Shown piece by piece: positions 14,978 through 21,944 of a stretch of 25,658 nucleotides of DNA. The first letter of the stretch is position 1, and the number at the start of each line of letters is the position of its first letter. This stretch comes from Deinococcus frigens DSM 12807 (GTDB lineage: Bacteria; Deinococcota; Deinococci; Deinococcales; Deinococcaceae). The stretch lies in NCBI RefSeq assembly GCF_000701425.1, contig NZ_JNIW01000053.1, positions 1 to 25,658 on the forward strand, in the 5' to 3' direction. Made by a program: the position numbers and the translations under genes. The notes below the pieces were generated by a model. That model saw only the letters and a program-made list of their open reading frames with translations, did no database searches and was not told where the DNA came from.

Positions 14978-15697
14978 ATGCCCTACGAACTCCAGGCCTC
15001 GCTCGACCATCAGCTCCCCGGCCCGCCGAGCGTCTACCATCCGCAACTCGCGCTGATCGTGTATGCCAGCGCGCACGGGGCGTTCCTGCTGCGACACCCC
15101 GTCCACGACACCAGCCATGGCTTCGAGACCGGCAGCGGCTCTGCACTCTCTGGGACCGATGTGGACACGTTCATGCAGGCCGCCAGTCAGGCCAGCATGA
15201 CCTTCACGCAGGCGAACACGCTGGCCGCCGGACCCGGACGCGTGGCGTGGTGGCTGCCGCCCGGATCGCGGGCACTTACCTTTGAACCAGCCTACGAGGG
15301 CACGAAGTCGCTCGCCAGCCTGAATGGGACTCCCATTCCACATCCGGGCCTGGTCTTCGTCGCAGGTGCCGGCAGCCTGCGCGTGTTCGCTGTGCGGGGC
15401 CGTGGGCGTCCCACGGCGGCTACCGCGCTGTGCCACGCACCGTACTGGAACCTGTTCGGAGACGGCAGGATGTGCCGGGGCACCGTGGCCTACCCGAAAT
15501 CGGCCACTCCAGCGGACCAGCAGGTCTGGGAGGCCGCGTTCTTCGGCTCGGCATTCACGCACCCCAGCCGCACCATGAAAGATACCCACTGGGGGGTCAG
15601 TTACGAGGAATTGCTGCGCCGGGCTGTGGATGACGGCGCGTTTCCGCAGACCGCGCTGATGGACGCGGGACTGACGGTGCGGGGGGCGCTGGCATGA
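14978..15697 (+). CDS. PRTRC system protein B, copy 1 (E2-like, Prok-E2_D type)
   Basis: 239 residues. Family signature: PGLVFVAGAGSLRVFAVRGRGRPT, then LCHAPYWNLFGDGRMCRGTVAYPK and WEAAFFGSAFTHPS. The family has been proposed to be a divergent ubiquitin-conjugating (E2) enzyme, and the segment H-A-P-x-x-N-x4-G-R-M-C resembles the HPN...C active-site region of E2s, making C166 the candidate catalytic cysteine. It would accept the protein C tail from the ThiF protein. A second copy is at 19788; the last 70 nt of both genes are nearly identical while the front halves differ widely. The start is fixed by the leader. Its stop overlaps the next gene's ATG (ATGA). Confidence 0.85.
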   Translation: MPYELQASLDHQLPGPPSVYHPQLALIVYASAHGAFLLRHPVHDTSHGFETGSGSALSGTDVDTFMQAASQASMTFTQANTLAAGPGRVAWWLPPGSRALTFEPAYEGTKSLASLNGTPIPHPGLVFVAGAGSLRVFAVRGRGRPTAATALCHAPYWNLFGDGRMCRGTVAYPKSATPADQQVWEAAFFGSAFTHPSRTMKDTHWGVSYEELLRRAVDDGAFPQTALMDAGLTVRGALA

Positions 15698-16158
15698 GTG
15701 GGCCAGGCGTCACCCCCACAGATGGTGGAGTGGACGACATGACCCAGACGCCTCTCCCGCCTTCCGCCGCCCCGCCGCACATCGCCCTTCCCCGGAACCG
15801 GCGCGCGGCTCCCTCCGCCTCGGTCCGCCCGCACTGGCACAGCACGGACAGTGTGGTCTTTGGCTCCACAGGACAGGTGCTGGCCGTAGCGCTCAACGCG
15901 GAGCTGGCCGAGCAGATCGCCCGGCTGCCCGCCGCCGAGCGGGAGGCGGGGCAGTTGCGCGACCTGCTCGACGCAGAGCGCGTGCAGCGCCGGACCCTGG
16001 ACGCGACGCTTGATGCACTGCTGTGTGCCGAGGGCCGTCCATTCGCCCGTATTACCGTGGTGGACGGCCTGGAGCAGGCCAGCGAGTATTGCGGCTGGAC
16101 GCACGCGCAGATGATCGAGGCCCTGCTCGCGCGGCAGGAGGCGCGCCTTCTGTTTTGA
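15694..16158 (+). CDS. Hypothetical protein, 154 aa, with helical middle
   Basis: Not recognised. ATG 15694 overlaps the protein B stop by 4 nt, so translation is coupled; ATG 15739 is an alternative. Residues 1-50 are proline-rich and probably disordered, 65-110 form a likely coiled coil (ELAEQIARLPAAEREAGQLRDLLDAERVQRRTLDATLDALL), and the end (YCGWTHAQMIEALLARQEARLLF) looks helical. Its position between the E2-like and E1-like genes suggests a role in the same system. The 190 bases after it (16159-16349) contain no gene or clear signal. Confidence 0.65.
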   Translation: MSGPGVTPTDGGVDDMTQTPLPPSAAPPHIALPRNRRAAPSASVRPHWHSTDSVVFGSTGQVLAVALNAELAEQIARLPAAEREAGQLRDLLDAERVQRRTLDATLDALLCAEGRPFARITVVDGLEQASEYCGWTHAQMIEALLARQEARLLF

Positions 16159-16349
16159 ACGCCGCCTAGCGTCTGGGGTGCGTGGCCTTCCAGTCGAAGC
16201 GTACCCTGGGTGATTCGTTATGCCAGACGGACTGGGCCCACCGCAGCAACGCCCTTGCTCTGCAAAGGCCGCCTGCCCTTCCCGCTGACCCCGGTGGGTC
16301 TACCGCCCGGTTTCCCCGGGTCAGTGCCCGCTCTGACCCTACTTGATCA

Positions 16350-16388
16350 CTGGCCCCTGGCAGATCGCCAGAGGGCCAGTTCAGCGTC
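16350..16388 (+). promoter_or_regulatory. GGCCA-N10-ATG hairpin leader
   Basis: CTGGCCC-CTGGC pairs with GCCAG-A-GGGCCAG (16350-16379): 12 bp with one bulged A and loop AGATC. Ten bases (gttcagcgtc) separate GGCCA from ATG 16389. Confidence 0.85.
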
Positions 16389-17165
16389 ATGCACCCCATC
16401 AGCTTCGATCCGCGTCCGCCCGTCCAGATTCTCCTGATCGGGGTGGGCGGCACCGGCAGCCTGCTGCTCACCCATCTCGTGCGGCTCGATCAGGCCGTAC
16501 GCGCCCTGGGCGGCGCAGGTCTGCACGTGCGCGCCTTTGACCCGGACCGCGTGAGTGCCAGCAACCTGACCCGCCAGAACTTTGCCCCTGCCGACGTGGG
16601 CCGCTTCAAGGCCATCGCCCTGGTCGAGCGCTGCAACCTCTATGCGGCTCTCTCCTGGCAGGCCTTTCCGCGCGTGCTGGGGCAGGGCGACCTGAGCGCT
16701 GGGACGCCCCACTTCGTTCTGAGCGCCGTGGATAGCGGGCAGGCGCGGCGCGAGGTGCTGGCCACGCTCGAAGCGCACGGCCGGGGGATGTACTGGCTCG
16801 ACTGCGGCAACGACGCCACGTGCGGCCAAGTCGTGCTCGGGCAGGTGGGGCCGGGGGCCACGTTGGCGCACGTCGTGGCGCTGGACCCGGAGCGCATGAC
16901 GGGCGAGGACGACGACGCGCCGAGCTGCTCGGCCGCCGTGGCCCTGACCCGCCAGCACCTGTTCATCAACCCCGCCGTCGCCCTGCAGGCCGCCCAGATG
17001 CTCGGCGATCTGCTGCTGACCGGACAGACTGCGGCGAGCGCGGTGTACGTGAACCTGGGCGGCGCGGCGCGCGTCCTCGCCAACAGCGCGCCCACCCGCA
17101 GGCCGAAGAAGGGGGCCGTCAAACACGCGGGCCTGCTGCCCACCGCCCTGCCCATGCGGGCGTGA
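16389..17165 (+). CDS. PRTRC system ThiF-family (E1-like) adenylyltransferase
   Basis: 258 residues. Nucleotide-binding Rossmann motif GVGGTG at 18-23, then AFDPDRVSASNLTRQNF (the ATP/Mg region of E1/ThiF/MoeB proteins), LSAVDSGQARREVL, and PSCSAAVALTRQHLFINPAVALQAAQML with candidate catalytic C180. E1-like enzymes adenylate the C-terminal glycine of a ubiquitin-like protein and may pass it to a cysteine; protein C at 13146 and the two protein B copies are the natural partners. Typical length for PRTRC ThiF proteins. No Zn-binding cysteine pairs seen. The stop shares a base with the next ATG (TGATG), so the next ORF is coupled. Confidence 0.9.
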   Translation: MHPISFDPRPPVQILLIGVGGTGSLLLTHLVRLDQAVRALGGAGLHVRAFDPDRVSASNLTRQNFAPADVGRFKAIALVERCNLYAALSWQAFPRVLGQGDLSAGTPHFVLSAVDSGQARREVLATLEAHGRGMYWLDCGNDATCGQVVLGQVGPGATLAHVVALDPERMTGEDDDAPSCSAAVALTRQHLFINPAVALQAAQMLGDLLLTGQTAASAVYVNLGGAARVLANSAPTRRPKKGAVKHAGLLPTALPMRA

Positions 17166-17365
17166 TGGACGCCCCGATCTCCCTGGAGGACCTGGACGCA
17201 TGGCTCAACACCCTGAACGACCTCCCGCACCCCGTCCTGACGTTACGCAGTCCAACCAGAACCCTGCGCCGCTGCCAGGAAGCCCTGGGGCACGCCTTGC
17301 AGGGCATGCGCCTAGGCGCAGACGAACGACTGCTGCGCCTGCTTCCGCCGCCCCTGCTCCCCTGA
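17165..17365 (+). CDS. Small protein, 66 aa
   Basis: Not recognised. It starts in the thiF stop (TGATG) and ends in an identical TGATG overlap with the following gene. The sequence is helical and leucine-rich (SLEDLDAWLNTLNDLPHPVLTL, CQEALGHALQGMRLGADERLLRLL) and ends PPPLLP, as does the small ORF at 13425. High third-position GC supports coding. A longer overlapping ORF beginning at 17200 in the next frame is rejected in its first 55 codons for this reason. Confidence 0.6.
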   Translation: MDAPISLEDLDAWLNTLNDLPHPVLTLRSPTRTLRRCQEALGHALQGMRLGADERLLRLLPPPLLP

Positions 17366-18375
17366 TGGTGCCGGGAGCAGGCGGGCTGCTGCCCCCGTTC
17401 CTGATCACGTCCCCCAAAGTCAGCGGCGTCCATGCGATGGCGGAACTGACCCGACATCTGGCGCAGTGCGGTCAGTTTCAACCCACGGCCCCCCGCGAGG
17501 GCGACGACCCGGCCACCTACCTGTTCCGGCATTTCATCCGCGCCTGTCCGCTTCCGGAGGGCACGCGGGCCTGGGGTGGGGCCGAGGTCTGGGGTTCAGA
17601 GGCCAGTTTGCGGGTGTGCGTCGTCGCGCCTGAACCGCCTGTCGCGCACGATTTCAGCGTCCTGAAGGCCGCCCTGGACCGGCGCAGCCCGCACCTGTTC
17701 GGCGCGCTCGTCGCCGAACTTGCTGAGCGCTTGGCCCCTTACGCCCCGCTGTTCACCGCCGGGGACACCGCAGCGGCGGTGACGCTCGTCCACTTCGACG
17801 ACGACTGGCACAACGACGCGGCCAACGCCTTCATGGAGTCCCTGGAAGAGGCAGGCCACAACCCAGCCGAGATTGACTACCCCGAATGCGAAGAGGTCTA
17901 CGCCTGGCTCCGGGAGCAGGGTGAACCGACACCGGAAGATGCCCTGGAGCGCTGCCCGCGTGAGCTGTACGCCGCGCCCCGCGACTGGACGCAGGGCACG
18001 CTCTTCCGGGGTCTGGAGGGCTGCCGGGACGTGCCGGGCATCCCGGAGTTGCTGGAGTTGCTGGTCCGGCTTCCCGTCATGCCCATGAAACGGGACTGGG
18101 CCGACTGGGAGGGCGGGCCAACGCACCCCTGCGCGTCGCACCTGATCACGCTGGGCGGCGCCGATGACCCGGTGACCGAGATGCATGATGAACTCGTGCG
18201 GCTCCTCGGCCACGCGTACGAGGAGCAATGTGACCTTGAACCACTGCATGTGGCGGGCATCGACAGCGCTGCGGCTTGGCAGGAGACGGGCGGGTACCTG
18301 GCGGGCCTGGGCGCGCGGCGCGGCGAGATCGCCCGCGTCCTGGCCGCGCTGGGCAGGGTGGGGGAGAGGGAATGA
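17365..18375 (+). CDS. Hypothetical protein, 336 aa, possible PRTRC protein F
   Basis: Begins MVPGAGGLLPPFLITSPKVSG at the ATG overlapping the previous stop. No motif allows a firm call; an acidic, tryptophan-containing segment (HFDDDWHNDAANAFMESLEEAG, then YPECEEVYAWLREQGEPTPEDALERCP) reminds me of PRTRC protein F, which is also an acidic protein in these cassettes. A cysteine/histidine pair in GGPTHPCASHL could bind metal. It closes the ThiF operon: a hairpin leader for the second protein B gene begins 6 nt after the stop. Confidence 0.6.
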   Translation: MVPGAGGLLPPFLITSPKVSGVHAMAELTRHLAQCGQFQPTAPREGDDPATYLFRHFIRACPLPEGTRAWGGAEVWGSEASLRVCVVAPEPPVAHDFSVLKAALDRRSPHLFGALVAELAERLAPYAPLFTAGDTAAAVTLVHFDDDWHNDAANAFMESLEEAGHNPAEIDYPECEEVYAWLREQGEPTPEDALERCPRELYAAPRDWTQGTLFRGLEGCRDVPGIPELLELLVRLPVMPMKRDWADWEGGPTHPCASHLITLGGADDPVTEMHDELVRLLGHAYEEQCDLEPLHVAGIDSAAAWQETGGYLAGLGARRGEIARVLAALGRVGERE

Positions 18376-18380
18376 ATCCC

Positions 18381-18428
18381 TGGCCGGGGACGCGAGGCTC
18401 CCCCGGCCTGCTGGAGGGTATGACCCAG
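18381..18428 (+). promoter_or_regulatory. Hairpin leader of protein B copy 2, cut off by the TnpB element
   Basis: GGCCGGGG/CCCCGGCC (18382-18389 with 18401-18408), then GGCCT, ten bases (gctggagggt) and ATG 18420. The ATG is followed by ACC CAG TAA, because the TnpB element starts here. On the other side of the element, ACC CAG GCG TCT resumes the protein B sequence. The leader thus originally drove the gene now starting at 19788. This spacer includes GGAGGG, a Shine-Dalgarno the other leaders lack. Confidence 0.75.
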
Positions 18429-18583
18429 TAAGCGACGCAAGTGGGATGGGGTCAGTCGGTTGCCCCGCGCTTTGCAGGGCTTTACTGTTGGCCGCCGTGC
18501 GTATCCGAAGCCGCCTGCCGCGCTTCCCAGTCGCGTTCAGGTACGGCAGCATCACGGCGGCTGCAAAGCGAAAAGGAGCGGAA

Positions 18584-19768
18584 TTGAGAGAAGCTGCCAC
18601 CACGATCAAAACCTTTCGCTACCGTCTCTATCCGACGAGGCCCCAGGAAGCCGCCATGTTTGAAACGTTGCGCCTCACCCGCACCCTGTACAACGCAGGT
18701 CTAGAACAGCGCCGCGAGGCGTACCGCAAGGCGGGCAAGACCCTCTCGGCCTACGATCAGCAGCGTGAACTCACGGCGCTCAAGGAAGCCTGTCCGGAGT
18801 ACGGCGGCGTGTATTCTCACGTTCTTCAGGACGTGTTTGATCGGCTGGACCGGGCGTACAAGTCCTTTTTCAGCCGGGTCAAGAAGGGCGCTAAGCGGGC
18901 TGGGTTCCCGCGCTTCAAAGGGCGGGACCGCTGGGATTCGTTCAAGTTCAAGCAGTGCTGGGACAACAAAAAAGATGATTGGACGGCCTGCGGCAAGCCC
19001 ATAGACGAGGGACGGCGTATCAACGTCCCCAAGATCGGGGCCGTCAAGATCAAGCTGCACCGCCCGCTGGAAGGCAAGCCCAGGTCCCTCCAGATCGTGC
19101 TGGACGTGGATCAGTGGTACGCCGTGTATACCTGCGAAGTCCCCAGGGCGGCGCTCCCCGAAACGGGAAGCAGCGTCGGGGTGGAGGTCGGGACCACATG
19201 GTTTGCCGTCACCTCGGACGGGGGGTTTGCCAAGAACCCCCGGTATCTGAAATTCAGCCTGAAGAAATTGCGTGTTCAGCAACGCACCGTATCCCGGCGC
19301 AAAAAAGGCGGCAACCGGAGGCGCAAGGCTATACAGATCGTCGCCAAAACGCACCGGAAGATCAGGCGGCAACGCCTGGACTTTCACCACATCACCGCCC
19401 GGAGGCTGGTCAATAAACACGATCTGATCGCGCACGAGGATTTAAACGTCAGCAACATGGTCCGGTCCAACCTCGCCCGGAGTATCTCCGACGCGGGCTG
19501 GACATCGTTTTTTCTCATCCTTTCCAGCAAAGCGGCAGAAGCTGGCCGGAAAGTTATCGCGGTCGATCCCATGTACACGAATCAGCAATGCAGTAAGTGT
19601 GGGCATACGTGCAGGGAAAACCGCATCTCACAGGCGAGGTTTGTTTGCGTGGAGTGTGGGTGGGCTGAAAATGCCGATGTCAACGCCGCGAAGAACATCT
19701 TGCAGCGGGCCAGGATAATTTGGCCTTCAGGTCTTAACGGTAGCGGGGTATCGCATGTCGTCGCCTGA
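18584..19768 (+). CDS. TnpB RNA-guided endonuclease with D-to-E change in RuvC-I
   Basis: 394 residues, usual TnpB length. TTG 18584 is chosen because an AAGGAG Shine-Dalgarno sits 5 nt before it and KTFRYRLYPT is the family's beginning; upstream extension runs into another gene. RuvC-II E285 (LIAHEDLNVSNM), the zinc finger CSKCGHTC...CVECGW and RuvC-III D365 (ENADVNAAKNIL) are intact. RuvC-I reads VGVEVGTTWFAV, where the catalytic aspartate (GIDLG in most; D191 in ISDra2) is glutamate, E201, encoded by gag. This may weaken or abolish cleavage. Family function: DNA cutting guided by an RNA from the element's right end. Its 3' end overlaps the ORF of the next gene. Confidence 0.9.
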   Translation: MREAATTIKTFRYRLYPTRPQEAAMFETLRLTRTLYNAGLEQRREAYRKAGKTLSAYDQQRELTALKEACPEYGGVYSHVLQDVFDRLDRAYKSFFSRVKKGAKRAGFPRFKGRDRWDSFKFKQCWDNKKDDWTACGKPIDEGRRINVPKIGAVKIKLHRPLEGKPRSLQIVLDVDQWYAVYTCEVPRAALPETGSSVGVEVGTTWFAVTSDGGFAKNPRYLKFSLKKLRVQQRTVSRRKKGGNRRRKAIQIVAKTHRKIRRQRLDFHHITARRLVNKHDLIAHEDLNVSNMVRSNLARSISDAGWTSFFLILSSKAAEAGRKVIAVDPMYTNQQCSKCGHTCRENRISQARFVCVECGWAENADVNAAKNILQRARIIWPSGLNGSGVSHVVA

Positions 19769-19772
19769 GAAG

Positions 19773-19800
19773 CCCCTCCCTTCAGGGATGGGGTATGTCA
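19773..19800 (+). ncRNA. Right-end hairpin, probable 3' scaffold of the TnpB guide RNA
   Basis: CCCC-T-CCC (19773-19780), loop TTCA and GGG-A-T-GGGG (19785-19793) form the stem expected at an IS605-type right end, where the guide RNA scaffold ends and flanking DNA becomes the guide. The 5' end of the RNA, probably within the last part of tnpB, cannot be placed from sequence alone. The guide would begin at 19801, inside protein B copy 2. Confidence 0.5.
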
Positions 19801-20516
19801 CCCAGGCGTCTTGTGAACACATGCACCGGCCCAGGGCGGCCCTGTACCGCCCACTCCTGGCCCTGGTGGTCTACGCCGCCTCGCGCCATGACCAGCAGGT
19901 GCTCGCGCATCCCATCGAGGAGGGCGGCGGCAGGGAAGCTGTGCTAGGGGCGGCGCGGGCGCTGTCGCGCGCAGACGTGAACGCAGTGGGCCGGGCGCTG
20001 GGCCAGGCACAGTGCTTCGAGACGCGTCCCAACACGCTCGCTGTCGGGCCGGGGCTGTGCGCGTGGTGGGTGGACCCCGGCGCGCGGACGCTGATTTTCG
20101 CGCCCGCCTATGAGGCCACCCGCAGCCTCTGTGCCCTGAATGACACGCCCATTCCCCTGCCTGGCCTGGTGCTCGTCTGCGCCGGACGTGCGCTGAGCGT
20201 GTTCGCCGTGCGCGGCGAGGACCGCCCGGAACTGGACACGCCGCTGTGCCACGCGCCGCTGTGGAACCTGTTTGATGGGGGCCGGATGTGCCAGGGCAGC
20301 GTGCCGTTCCCAAAATCCGTCCGGGCCAGCGATCAGGAGGCGTGGGAGGCGGCGCTGTTCCAGTCGGCCTTCACCCATCCCAGCCGCACCAGACGCGACA
20401 CGCACTGGGAAGCCAGTTACGAGGAACTGCTGCGCCGGGCTGTGGATGACGGCGCATTTCCGCAGACCGTGCTGATGGACGCTGGCCTCACCCTGCGCCA
20501 GGTCCTGCAACCATGA
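19788..20516 (+). CDS. PRTRC system protein B, copy 2 (E2-like), start replaced by the IS end
   Basis: 242 residues. Contains CHAPLWNLFDGGRMCQGSVPFPK, with C168 as the candidate E2-type cysteine, and WEAALFQSAFTHPS. Starting at ATG 19788 it aligns residue for residue with copy 1 over the first 30 positions (MGYVTQAS versus MPYELQAS). That ATG lies inside the right-end hairpin of the TnpB element, which therefore supplies a new start codon; the original ATG is at 18420. An in-frame ATG at 19755 inside tnpB is less likely. Intact otherwise. Expression now depends on transcription through or from the element. The 40 bases after it hold only the next gene's ribosome site. Confidence 0.85.
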   Translation: MGYVTQASCEHMHRPRAALYRPLLALVVYAASRHDQQVLAHPIEEGGGREAVLGAARALSRADVNAVGRALGQAQCFETRPNTLAVGPGLCAWWVDPGARTLIFAPAYEATRSLCALNDTPIPLPGLVLVCAGRALSVFAVRGEDRPELDTPLCHAPLWNLFDGGRMCQGSVPFPKSVRASDQEAWEAALFQSAFTHPSRTRRDTHWEASYEELLRRAVDDGAFPQTVLMDAGLTLRQVLQP

Positions 20517-20559
20517 CCCCTCACCACCCAACGCAGTTCACCTCATCCCGGAGAAACCC

Positions 20560-21108
20560 ATGAACCCACGCACCCGCGCCGTAACCATCATCCGCATCGC
20601 CGCCACCCTGGAGCGAGAACTGGCGCTGACCTCACCCATCACGCAGTTTGCCTTTCGCTGGGCGCGCGGCTCCGAATCCGGACTCCCCCTGCCCACGCGC
20701 CTGGCACTGACGCAGGCAGACGGTGAGATCCACGTCTACGACGAGACCGGCCCCGGCACGGATGAGGCTGGGCAGCCCCTGAACGACCTGGCCTTCTTGC
20801 AGGCCCTGAGCGTCCACGACGACATTCTGGAACTGCTCGAAGCGGACTTTGCTCCCCCGGAGCCGCAGGGCGTGCTGGGGTATACCGTGGGAGCCGTCGG
20901 CGCGGACTGCGGACTTGACGCGGTCCTCAAGGCGACGGACTGGGCGCTGCTTGCGCGGCAGAAGGCGGCGCTGGTGGACCTGCGTGGCCATCTGGCATTG
21001 GCTGACGCCCAGCGGGACATGATCAACGGAATCATCCACCTGGTCGACGCGTGGATGGACGGGGCGGCGGCCGACGGCTGGCCGGTGAAGGCACCGGGCG
21101 ACGCCTGA
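20560..21108 (+). CDS. Hypothetical protein, 182 aa
   Basis: Not recognised. Preceded by CCGGAG at normal Shine-Dalgarno spacing and no hairpin leader. The protein is acidic, with a beta-rich first half (TQFAFRWARG, RLALTQADGEIHVYDETG), an acidic middle (VHDDILELLEADFAPPEPQG) and a helical C-terminus (LLARQKAALVDLRGHLALADAQRDMINGIIHLVDAW). No membrane segment. It follows protein B copy 2 by 43 nt and may be co-transcribed with it. Confidence 0.7.
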   Translation: MNPRTRAVTIIRIAATLERELALTSPITQFAFRWARGSESGLPLPTRLALTQADGEIHVYDETGPGTDEAGQPLNDLAFLQALSVHDDILELLEADFAPPEPQGVLGYTVGAVGADCGLDAVLKATDWALLARQKAALVDLRGHLALADAQRDMINGIIHLVDAWMDGAAADGWPVKAPGDA

Positions 21109-21187
21109 CCTTTGGCGGTGAATGTTCCGCCGCATCCCAGGCCCTGGATGAACCAGATTTCCTGGCGCTGGCGAGCTCGCGCATTCC

Positions 21188-21219
21188 TGGCCCTGGAAAT
21201 CCAGGGCCACTGCGCCGTC
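21188..21219 (+). promoter_or_regulatory. GGCCA-N10-ATG hairpin leader
   Basis: TGGCCCTGG/CCAGGGCCA (21188-21209), a perfect 9-bp stem with loop AAAT, then ten bases (ctgcgccgtc) and ATG 21220. A separate perfect palindrome, GCGAGCTCGC, lies at 21171-21180. This leader heads a chain of genes coupled by 4-nt overlaps. Confidence 0.85.
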
Positions 21220-21726
21220 ATGAAACCCCTCCTGACCCAACCCGCCCCGGCCCTCGCCTCTCAGACCGCCGAGTACGCGCTCAGCGAGCTGCGTGCGCTC
21301 GCCCGGTCCGACCCCGCCGTGGCCCTTCGGCTGAGCCGCCTGGGCCGTCTGCTCGCACATGGGCGGGCGATCCGGGTCGACGGCCCGGCCACCGCCGTGG
21401 CTGCCACCTGGACCGCCCTGCGCGGCTTTGCCGAACGGCATCTGAGTGCCCACGTCCACCTGCGCCGTGAGGTGGTCACGGCCCAGGCGCTGCTCGCCCG
21501 GTTGCGCGCGCCAACCCACGTTCTGCTGGTCAATCCACGGAATGAGGGCTGCTGCGAGTACCTGATCACGCCCCAGGGCGAGGACATTCGCGTGTGCTGC
21601 AGTGACCGGCGTGAGCGCCTGCTGAGCCGCGCGGCCTTTCTGGGCCTGTTCCAGACCAGCTCGTACCGCCTGCTGGCGCGGCCCGCCGATCTGCTGACCG
21701 CTGACCTGCCCGCGAGGGCGGCGTGA
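21220..21726 (+). CDS. Hypothetical protein, 168 aa
   Basis: Not recognised. An in-frame start at 21112 exists, but the leader spacing and composition favour ATG 21220 (MKPLLTQPAPALASQTAEYALSELRAL). The protein is arginine- and leucine-rich, with a cysteine cluster (GCCEYLITPQGEDIRVCCSDRRERLLSRAAFLGLF, about residues 110-145) that could bind metal. First gene of a run overlapping by GTGA/ATGA; its stop overlaps GTG 21723. Confidence 0.7.
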   Translation: MKPLLTQPAPALASQTAEYALSELRALARSDPAVALRLSRLGRLLAHGRAIRVDGPATAVAATWTALRGFAERHLSAHVHLRREVVTAQALLARLRAPTHVLLVNPRNEGCCEYLITPQGEDIRVCCSDRRERLLSRAAFLGLFQTSSYRLLARPADLLTADLPARAA

Positions 21727-21944
21727 GCGCGGACGTGCGAACGGAGGTCGGGGCGTTCCAGGCCCTGACAGGTGCGGGTCAGTTGCGCGAACGTTCACGC
21801 CGCCTGCGCGTGATCACGCGCGAACTCGCCGTGCTGGTGCATGGCCCGGACGCGGAGCTGCACGGCCTGCTCCTGCCCCTCAGCGAGCGCGCAGCGGCAC
21901 TGGACGCAGAGGCTGAGCGGCTGGCGCACAGGGCTGAGCCGTGA
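21723..21944 (+). CDS. Small helical protein, 73 aa
   Basis: Not recognised. GTG start overlapping the previous stop (GTGA), and its own stop overlaps the next GTG in the same way, so it is translationally coupled on both sides. The sequence is almost entirely helical (AGQLRERSRRLRVITRELAVLV, LLPLSERAAALDAEAERLAHRAE) and may form a coiled coil. Confidence 0.6.
   Translation: MSADVRTEVGAFQALTGAGQLRERSRRLRVITRELAVLVHGPDAELHGLLLPLSERAAALDAEAERLAHRAEP

Larger units (their letters stand above)
18429..19800 (+). mobile_element. IS605/IS1341-type element carrying tnpB only
   Basis: The element sits between two CCCAG pentamers (18424-18428 and 19801-19805), so its edges are ambiguous by 5 nt. It has no tnpA, so it needs a transposase in trans. 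GGGATGGGGT occurs near both ends (18443-18452, 19785-19794), as expected for paired subterminal guide sequences. A right-end hairpin is at 19773-19793. Depending on where the left edge lies, the flanking target (and TnpB target-adjacent motif) reads TATGA or CCCAG. Confidence 0.75.

Noticed and set aside
17200..17364. N-terminal extension of the 336-aa gene from 17200
   Set aside because: Competes with the 66-aa ORF coupled to thiF; the extension is Arg/Pro/Ala-rich junk by composition.
18185..18583. Upstream extension of tnpB
   Set aside because: Reads through the preceding gene out of frame; the TTG with AAGGAG at 18584 is the natural start.
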